This document shows positions 58,025 to 64,000 of a DNA stretch of 64,000 bases, piece by piece. The stretch covers positions 1,798,001-1,862,000 of the forward strand of contig NZ_LT906483.1 of the NCBI RefSeq assembly GCF_900187065.1, read 5' to 3'. The translations under genes were made by a program, and so were the position numbers. The stretch is from Mycolicibacterium thermoresistibile. Lineage in GTDB: Bacteria > Actinomycetota > Actinomycetes > Mycobacteriales > Mycobacteriaceae. Positions within the stretch are counted from its first letter, which is position 1, and every line of letters starts with the position of its first letter. The notes beneath the pieces were generated by a model. It searched no databases. It was given only the letters and a program-made list of their open reading frames with translations, and had not been told where the DNA came from.

Positions 58025-60073
58025 ATGACCATGACCGGGCAGGCGCGCAGGCCACACCGGGCCGGATCTCTGCACCCGGTCGAGTTGGCGCACGCCTCGG
58101 TGATGGCCGCGCTCACCGCGGCGACCGCGATCATCGCCGTCGTCGTCCCGTTTGCTGCCGGGGTGTCGCTGCTGGGCACGGTGCCGATGGGCATGCTGGC
58201 CTACCGTTTCCGGTTCCGGGTGCTCATCGCGGCCACCGTCGCCGGCGCCACCATCGCGTTCCTGATCGCCGGCATGGGCGGATTCATGACCGTGGTCAAC
58301 TGTGCCTACATCGGCGGGCTGACGGGAACCGTCAAACGCCGCGGCCGGGGGACCGGCACGGTGCTGGTGGCCGCGCTGATCGCCGGGGCCGCGTTCGGCG
58401 CGGCGATCGTGGGGGCGCTGACCGTGCTGTCCCGGCTGCGTCACCTGATGTTCGACACCATCACCGCCAATGTGCACGGCGTGGCGAGGATCATCTCCGG
58501 CATTCCCAACATGTCCGGGGCCGGTGAGCGGCTGCGGCGGGATTTCGAGACCATGCTGAGCTACTGGCCGGTGCTGATCCTCGCCGCCGGGGTCATCAGC
58601 ATCACCGTGGTCACGCTGATCGGCTGGTGGGCGCTGTCGCGGGTGCTGGCCCGGCTGGTCGTCATCCCCGATGTGCACAAACTCGAATCGTTCGAGGACA
58701 CCGGGCCGGTGGCGCCGGTGCCGCTACGGCTGCGTGACGTCCGCTTCCGATATCCGAATGCCGACCGGGACGCGCTCGGCCCGCTGACCATGACGGTGCA
58801 GCCCGGTGAGCACGTCGCGATCACCGGGGCCAACGGCTCCGGCAAGACCACGCTGATGTTGCTGCTGGCCGGGCGGGAACCCACCGCGGGCACCGTGGAA
58901 CGCCCGGGCGCGGTCGGCCTCGGCCGGATGGGCGGCACCGCGGTGGTGATGCAGCATCCGGAGAGTCAGGTGCTGGGCACCCGGGTGGCCGACGACGTGG
59001 TGTGGGGCCTGCCGCCGGGAACCGCCACCGATATGCCCCGCCTGCTCGAGGAGGTCGGACTGGACGGACTCGCCGAGCGGGACACCGGCGCACTGTCCGG
59101 CGGTGAACTGCAGCGGCTCGCGGTGGCCGCGGCGCTGGCGCGGGAGCCGTCGTTGCTGATCGCCGACGAGATCACCAGCATGGTCGACCAGCAGGGCCGG
59201 GAGGCGCTGATGTCGGTGTTGTCCGGGTTGACCCACCGGCACCGGATGGCGCTGGTGCACATCACCCATTACGAGAGCGAGGCCGAGGCGGCCGACCGCA
59301 CCATCGCGCTCACCGGCGTCGATGACCGGGGCACCGCCGGCGGCCAGATGGTCGAACACGTCGCCGCACCCGCACCGTCCCCGAACCCTGGCCGGCCCGA
59401 CGGCGCGCCGGTGCTGCAGCTGACCGGCGTGGGCCACGAGTACGGCAGCGGAACACCGTGGGCGGCCACCGCCCTGCGCGACGTCGACCTGACCATTCAC
59501 GAAGGCGAAGGGGTGCTGATCCACGGTCTGAACGGATCCGGCAAGTCCACGCTGGCCTGGATCATGGCCGGGCTGACGGTGCCGACCTGGGGCAGCTGCC
59601 TGCTCGACGGCGCCCCGGTCTCCGAGCAGGTCGGCGCGGTGGCGATCTCATTCCAGGCGGCGCGGCTGCAGCTGATGCGCAACCGGGTCGACCACGAGAT
59701 CGCGTCCGCCGCCGGGTTCCCGGTCCGCGACCGGGCCCGGGTGTTGCGGGCGCTGGCCACCGTCGGGCTGGAGCCGGCCCTGGCCGACCGTCCGATCGAC
59801 CAGCTCAGCGGCGGCCAGATGCGCCGGGTGGTGCTGGCCGGTCTGCTGGCCCGATCCCCGCGGGCGCTGATCCTCGACGAGCCGCTGGCCGGCCTCGACG
59901 CGGGCAGCCAGCGGGGTCTGCTGCGGATATTGGAGGAGCTCCGCGCGGCGGGTCTGACCCTGGTCGTCATCTCCCACGACTTCTCCGGGCTGGACGGATT
60001 GTGCACCCGCACGGTGCATCTGGAGAACGGGCGGGTCGTTCCGGCGCGGACCACCGCGGGAGGGATGTCATGA
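58025..60073 (+). CDS. ECF-type transporter: membrane domain fused to two ATPase domains
   Basis: 682-residue fusion. Residues 1-220 are an S-component-like membrane domain with about 6 TM segments. Two ABC ATPase domains follow: the first with Walker [10 protein letters not shown] (about 268-276) and signature LSGGELQRL; the second with Walker [10 protein letters not shown] (about 501-509), LSGGQMRRV and Walker [11 protein letters not shown]. It provides both ATPases and perhaps the substrate-binding subunit of an energy-coupling-factor importer. The next gene supplies the T subunit. Recalled counterpart Rv2326c. Substrate unknown, probably a vitamin or metal. Confidence 0.88.
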   Translation: MTMTGQARRPHRAGSLHPVELAHASVMAALTAATAIIAVVVPFAAGVSLLGTVPMGMLAYRFRFRVLIAATVAGATIAFLIAGMGGFMTVVNCAYIGGLTGTVKRRGRGTGTVLVAALIAGAAFGAAIVGALTVLSRLRHLMFDTITANVHGVARIISGIPNMSGAGERLRRDFETMLSYWPVLILAAGVISITVVTLIGWWALSRVLARLVVIPDVHKLESFEDTGPVAPVPLRLRDVRFRYPNADRDALGPLTMTVQPGEHVAITGANGSGKTTLMLLLAGREPTAGTVERPGAVGLGRMGGTAVVMQHPESQVLGTRVADDVVWGLPPGTATDMPRLLEEVGLDGLAERDTGALSGGELQRLAVAAALAREPSLLIADEITSMVDQQGREALMSVLSGLTHRHRMALVHITHYESEAEAADRTIALTGVDDRGTAGGQMVEHVAAPAPSPNPGRPDGAPVLQLTGVGHEYGSGTPWAATALRDVDLTIHEGEGVLIHGLNGSGKSTLAWIMAGLTVPTWGSCLLDGAPVSEQVGAVAISFQAARLQLMRNRVDHEIASAAGFPVRDRARVLRALATVGLEPALADRPIDQLSGGQMRRVVLAGLLARSPRALILDEPLAGLDAGSQRGLLRILEELRAAGLTLVVISHDFSGLDGLCTRTVHLENGRVVPARTTAGGMS

Positions 60074-60897
60074 CCGTCCCCACCCGGCAACGTAAACCCC
60101 TGGTGCTGCTTCGTCCGGTGCCGGGCCGCACCGTCATCCACGACCTGTGGGCCGGGACCAAACTCCTGCTCGTCGCCGCGATCGGAGTGTTGCTCACCTT
60201 CTACCCCGGCTGGGTGCCGATCACCGCGGTGGCGGTGCTGATCCTGATCGCGGTCCGGCTGGCCCGCATCCCGCGCGGGGTGCTGCCGACGATCCCACGC
60301 TGGCTGTGGGTGTTGCTGCTGCTCGGCGCGGTCACCGCCGCGTTCGCCGGCGGCAGCCCCGCCGTCACCGTGGCCGGGACCGAACTGGGGCTGGGCGGGC
60401 TGCTGAACTTCCTGCGCATCACGGCGCTGTCGATCGTGCTGCTGGCGCTCGGCGCGCTGATCTCCTGGACCACCAACGTCGCCGAGATCGCCCCCGCGGT
60501 GGCCGCGCTGGGCCGGCCGCTGCGGTGGCTGCGCATCCCGATCGACGACTGGGCGGTGTCCCTGGCGTTGGCGCTGCGCGCCTTCCCGATGCTCATCGAC
60601 GAGTTCCGCATCCTCTACGCCGCCCGCCGGATGCGGCCCAGGCGGGTGCCGGCCACCCGCCGCGGCCGGCACAGGCAGTGGTGGATCGACGTCATCGACC
60701 TGCTGGCCGCCGCGATCGCCGCGGCGCTGCGCCGGGCCGACGAGATGGGCGATGCGATCACCGCGCGTGGCGGGGCCGGGCAGTTCTCCGCGCTCACGTC
60801 GCGGCCGCGCTGGCCGGACGCGGTAGCCGCGCTGACGGTGCTGGTGATCTGCGGATCGGCGCTGGCGCTGGAACTGACCATCGCCGGAACGAGCTGA
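60070..60897 (+). CDS. ECF transporter T component (CbiQ/EcfT-like)
   Basis: 275-residue membrane protein with about 5 TM segments. The coupling helices carry the EcfT motif pair near [20 protein letters not shown] and [19 protein letters not shown], which touch the ATPase domains. It overlaps the fused ATPase gene by 4 bases (ATGA), so both are made in equal ratio. Recalled counterpart Rv2325c. Confidence 0.88.
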   Translation: MTVPTRQRKPLVLLRPVPGRTVIHDLWAGTKLLLVAAIGVLLTFYPGWVPITAVAVLILIAVRLARIPRGVLPTIPRWLWVLLLLGAVTAAFAGGSPAVTVAGTELGLGGLLNFLRITALSIVLLALGALISWTTNVAEIAPAVAALGRPLRWLRIPIDDWAVSLALALRAFPMLIDEFRILYAARRMRPRRVPATRRGRHRQWWIDVIDLLAAAIAAALRRADEMGDAITARGGAGQFSALTSRPRWPDAVAALTVLVICGSALALELTIAGTS

Positions 60898-60973
60898 ACG
60901 AAAACCCCACCCCGGGACGGGTTCTCGGGGGACGTCCCGCGCGCCCCGCCCCTGCGGCCGGGCCCGGTCAGGC

Positions 60974-60979
60974 TACGGT
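60974..60979 (+). promoter_or_regulatory. -10 element of tldD
   Basis: TACGGT ends 6 bases before GTG 60986, leaderless type. Confidence 0.6.
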
Positions 60980-60985
60980 GAAGGG

Positions 60986-62500
60986 GTGACAGCGCACCGA
61001 AATGTCGACGCCGACTTCGTTTCGCTGCCCCGGACCGCCCTCGCCGACGCGGCGCTCACCGCCGCCGTCGCCGCCGGAGCCAGCTACGCCGACCTGCGGA
61101 TCCACCGCATCACCACCGAGATGGTGGTGCTGCGCGACGGTGAACTGCAGACCGCTGCGGTCGACCGCGAGGTCGGCCTGGCGGTCCGGGTCATCGTCGA
61201 CGGCACCTGGGGGTTCGCCTCGCATGCCGACCTCACCCCGACCGTCGCCGCCGAGACCGCTCGCCGGGCGGTGCGGGTCGCCACCACGCTGGCGCCGCTG
61301 AACGCCGAACGGATCGAGTTGGCTCCCGAACCGGTGTACCGGGATGCGTCCTGGGTGTCGGACTACCGGATCGATCCGTTCGAGGTGCCCGGAGCCGACA
61401 AGATCGAGGTGCTGGCCGACTACTCCGCTCGGTTGCTGGCCGGCGACGGGGTGGACCACGTGTCCGCCGGTATGCAGGCCGTCAAGGAGCAGACCTTCTA
61501 CGCCGACACCTTCGGCTCGTCGATCACCCAGCAGCGGGTGCGGGTCGAGCCGATGCTCGAAGCGGTGAGCGTGGACGCCGACGCGGGCGGTTTCGACAGC
61601 ATGCGGACGCTGGCCCCGCCCACCGCCCGCGGCTGGGAGGTGCTCGCCGGCGACGAGGTGTGGGACTGGAGCGGCGAGATCGCCGAGATCCCCGAACTGT
61701 TGGCGGAGAAGGTCAAGGCGCCCACCGTCACACCCGGTCCCACCGATTTGGTGATCGACCCGTCCAACCTGTGGTTGACCATCCACGAGTCCATCGGCCA
61801 CGCCACCGAGTACGACCGGGCCATCGGCTATGAGGCCGCCTACGCCGGGACGTCGTTCGCCACCCCGGACAAACTCGGGACGCTGCGGTACGGGTCACCG
61901 GTGATGAACGTGACCGCCGACCGCACCGTCGAATACGGTCTGGCCACCGTCGGTTACGACGACGAAGGGGTGCAGGCCCAGCGCTGGGATCTGATCCGCG
62001 ACGGGATCCTCGTCGGCTATCAACTCGACCGGGTGTTCGCACCCCGGCTCGGGGTGGCCCGCTCCAACGGCTGCTCGTACGCCGATTCACCGCACCACGT
62101 GCCGATTCAGCGGATGGCCAATGTCTCGCTGCAGCCGGCCGAGCAGGACGTCACCACAGCGGACCTCATCGCGCGGGTCAGCGACGGGCTCTACATCGTC
62201 GGCGACAAGTCGTGGTCGATCGACATGCAGCGGTACAACTTCCAGTTCACCGGACAGCGGTTCTACCGTATCCGCAACGGCCGGCTCGCCGGACAGGTGC
62301 GCGATGTCGCGTACCAGTCCACCACCACCGACTTCTGGGGGGCGATGGAGGCGGTGGGCGGACCGTCGACGTGGCAGCTGGGCGGGGCGTTCAACTGCGG
62401 CAAGGCGCAGCCCGGTCAGGTGGCGCCGGTCAGCCACGGATGCCCGTCGGCGCTGTTCCGGGGGATCAACGTGCTCAACACGCGGGACGAGGGACGGTGA
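60986..62500 (+). CDS. tldD: TldD-type metallopeptidase
   Basis: 504-residue catalytic subunit of the TldD/TldE peptidase. The zinc motif is HESIGH (His267, His271) followed by ATEYDRAIGYEAAYAGTSF; the C-terminal part has DKSWSIDMQRYNFQFTGQ. TldD/E proteases trim modified peptides and unfolded proteins. It is coupled to tldE by a GTGA overlap. Recalled counterpart Rv2315c. Confidence 0.93.
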   Translation: MTAHRNVDADFVSLPRTALADAALTAAVAAGASYADLRIHRITTEMVVLRDGELQTAAVDREVGLAVRVIVDGTWGFASHADLTPTVAAETARRAVRVATTLAPLNAERIELAPEPVYRDASWVSDYRIDPFEVPGADKIEVLADYSARLLAGDGVDHVSAGMQAVKEQTFYADTFGSSITQQRVRVEPMLEAVSVDADAGGFDSMRTLAPPTARGWEVLAGDEVWDWSGEIAEIPELLAEKVKAPTVTPGPTDLVIDPSNLWLTIHESIGHATEYDRAIGYEAAYAGTSFATPDKLGTLRYGSPVMNVTADRTVEYGLATVGYDDEGVQAQRWDLIRDGILVGYQLDRVFAPRLGVARSNGCSYADSPHHVPIQRMANVSLQPAEQDVTTADLIARVSDGLYIVGDKSWSIDMQRYNFQFTGQRFYRIRNGRLAGQVRDVAYQSTTTDFWGAMEAVGGPSTWQLGGAFNCGKAQPGQVAPVSHGCPSALFRGINVLNTRDEGR

Positions 62501-63876
62501 CGGTGATCGGCGCGCAGCAGGTGGTGGACATCGCGTTGGCCGAGGCCGCCCGGCGCGGTAAGGCCGACGAGACCATGGTGCTGGTCACCGACCGGGCCGA
62601 CGCCTCCCTGCGGTGGGCGGGCAATTCGATGACCACCAACGGGGAATCGGTGAGCCGCACCACGACCGTGGTGTCGGTGGTGCGCAGGGAGAACAGCACC
62701 CACGTCGCCTCGGTGCGCTCCAGCGAGGTGGACCCGGCGGCGATACCGGCGCTGGTGGCGGCCTCGCAGGATGCGGCGCTGACCGCGCCGGAGGCCCGGG
62801 ACAGCGCCCCGCCGCTGCCGGGTGACACCACGCCCGACGACTGGGACGATCCGGTGCCGGGCACCGGGGTGGGCGAGTTCACCGCGATCGCCGACGGGCT
62901 GGTCCGCGGCTTCCGCGGCGCCGATCGGCTCTACGGCTATGCCCGCCACATCGTGGAGACCACGTTCCTGGCCACCTCCAACGGGTTGCGGCGGCGCTAC
63001 ACCCAGCCGACCGGCTCGGTGGAGATCAACGCCAAACGGGACGGCGCCAGCGCCTGGGTCGGGCTCAACGCACCCGACTTCACCGCTGTGACAGTGGATT
63101 CCATGCTCGAGGAGTTGTCCACCCGGCTGGGCTGGGCGCGGCGGCGAGTCGAGCTGCCCGCCGGCCGGTACGAGACGATCATGCCGCCGTCCACCGTGGC
63201 CGACATGCTGATCTACCTCAACTGGCACATGGACGGCCGCGGTGCGCAGGAGGGCCGCACCGCCCTGTCCGCGCCCGGCGGCGGCACCCGGGTGGGGGAG
63301 AAGCTGACCGACCTGCCGTTGACCATGTACTCGGACCCGACCGCCGACGGGTTGGAGTGCCTGCCGTTCGTGGCGGTGCCGGCGTCGTCGGACCGGGTGT
63401 CGGTGTTCGACAACGGGCTGGCGATCGGCCGGGTGGACTGGATCCGCGACGGGGTGATCAACGCGCTGGCCTATCCCCGAGCCGCCGCGGAGGAGTTCCA
63501 CGCGCCGGTGGCGGTGCCCGCCGACAACCTGTTGATGACCGGTGGCACGGCGAGTGTGCGGGACATGGTGGCGCGCACCGAGCGGGGGCTGCTGCTCACC
63601 ACGTTCTGGTACATCCGCACCGTCGACCCCACCACGCTGCTGGTGACCGGCCTGACCCGGGACGGGGTGTATCTGGTCGAGGACGGCGAGGTGACCGCGG
63701 CGGTGAACAACTTCCGGTTCAACGAGAGCCCGCTGGACGTGCTGCGCCGTGCGACCGAGGCCGGTGCCAGCGAATACACGCTGCCCCGCGAGTGGGGTGA
63801 CTGGGCGACCCGGGCGAAGATGCCGGCGCTGCGGGTGCCCGACTTCCACATGTCGTCGGTCAGCCAGGCCCAGTAG
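62497..63876 (+). CDS. tldE: TldE/PmbA-type partner subunit
   Basis: 459-residue homologue of TldD that lacks the HExxxH zinc motif, as TldE does. It has the family blocks DETMVLVTDRADASLRWAGNSMTTN, TIMPPSTVADMLIYLNWHM and MTGGTASVRDMVARTERGLLLTTFWYIR. TldE forms the inactive half of a heterodimer with TldD and shapes the substrate chamber. GTG 62497 overlaps the tldD stop; GTG 62503 is an alternative. A strong hairpin follows. Confidence 0.92.
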   Translation: MTVIGAQQVVDIALAEAARRGKADETMVLVTDRADASLRWAGNSMTTNGESVSRTTTVVSVVRRENSTHVASVRSSEVDPAAIPALVAASQDAALTAPEARDSAPPLPGDTTPDDWDDPVPGTGVGEFTAIADGLVRGFRGADRLYGYARHIVETTFLATSNGLRRRYTQPTGSVEINAKRDGASAWVGLNAPDFTAVTVDSMLEELSTRLGWARRRVELPAGRYETIMPPSTVADMLIYLNWHMDGRGAQEGRTALSAPGGGTRVGEKLTDLPLTMYSDPTADGLECLPFVAVPASSDRVSVFDNGLAIGRVDWIRDGVINALAYPRAAAEEFHAPVAVPADNLLMTGGTASVRDMVARTERGLLLTTFWYIRTVDPTTLLVTGLTRDGVYLVEDGEVTAAVNNFRFNESPLDVLRRATEAGASEYTLPREWGDWATRAKMPALRVPDFHMSSVSQAQ

Positions 63877-63950
63877 GCCGGTACGGGTGCGGCACACCGC
63901 CCCATCGGCAAACTGACTCCGCGACGGCACGCCTCAGCTGAGCCGAACCC

Positions 63951-63968
63951 GCCGCCGGAGCCGGCGGC
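63951..63968 (+). terminator. hairpin after tldE
   Basis: GCCGCCGG (63951-63958) pairs with CCGGCGGC (63961-63968), followed by CTTTCG. The GC-rich stem with a short T run fits a terminator about 75 bases after tldE. The rest of the window end (63877-64000) shows no gene. Confidence 0.5.
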
Positions 63969-64000
63969 CTTTCGCACGCACGTGTGTGGGCCGGTGAGCC

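Overview
The window looks like chromosomal DNA of a fast-growing mycobacterium (Mycolicibacterium type). It is GC-rich throughout. Its gene products match, from memory, Mycobacterium tuberculosis proteins such as Mqo, EfpA, PptT, SirR/MntR, LppU, PepR, ThyA/DfrA, DnaG, LppP and the Rv2325c/Rv2326c transporter. It also carries a class A beta-lactamase directly between pepR and ald. No search was run, so all homology statements rest on recognition of the sequences. The window is almost fully coding, mostly on the + strand.

Layout. 0-7 kb: end of mqo, then a cobalamin/siroheme block (chelatase, cobO, cobB, cysG). 7-12 kb: efpA, proS and two small minus-strand genes (a Tat lipoprotein and a ferritin-like protein). 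11.7-19.6 kb: the translation and RNA block rimP-nusA-ylxR-infB-rbfA-nrnA and a MATE exporter (dinF). 19.4-26.7 kb: accessory genes, namely a small protein, a LuxR/AAA regulator broken by a frameshift, an enoyl-CoA hydratase divergent from a DUF2277-DUF1802 pair, and a CocE-type hydrolase with a membrane-anchored partner. 26.8-34 kb: metallophosphoesterase-pptT, truB, a CBS protein, htpX, the mntR-DUF2905 operon, ribF, rpsO and lppU. 34-45.7 kb: pnp-pepR, beta-lactamase, ald, the dapB operon, a hydrolase, and the tightly coupled thyA-dfrA-YcaQ operon.

At 45.7-47.3 kb lies a 13E12/DUF222 HNH gene with a LexA-type SOS box beside its promoter. It sits where recalled gene order jumps from the M. 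tuberculosis Rv2852c-Rv2763c series to the Rv2345-Rv2314c series. 47.3-64 kb: a TPM-domain membrane protein, dgt, dnaG, tRNA-Asn, lppP, an acyl-CoA oxidase, a VIT1/CCC1 transporter, a MarR regulator divergent from an ECF transporter, and tldD-tldE.

Two features cut across the window. First, 23 genes have a TANNNT-like -10 hexamer ending 5-8 nt before a GTG or ATG, the architecture of leaderless mycobacterial transcripts. Second, convergent neighbours repeatedly overlap at their stop codons. No prophage, insertion sequence, CRISPR array or classical secretion or defence island was seen. The most unusual signals are the SOS-box HNH gene at the synteny break, the frameshifted LuxR regulator, the perfect inverted repeat between marR and the ECF transporter, and the structured pnp leader.
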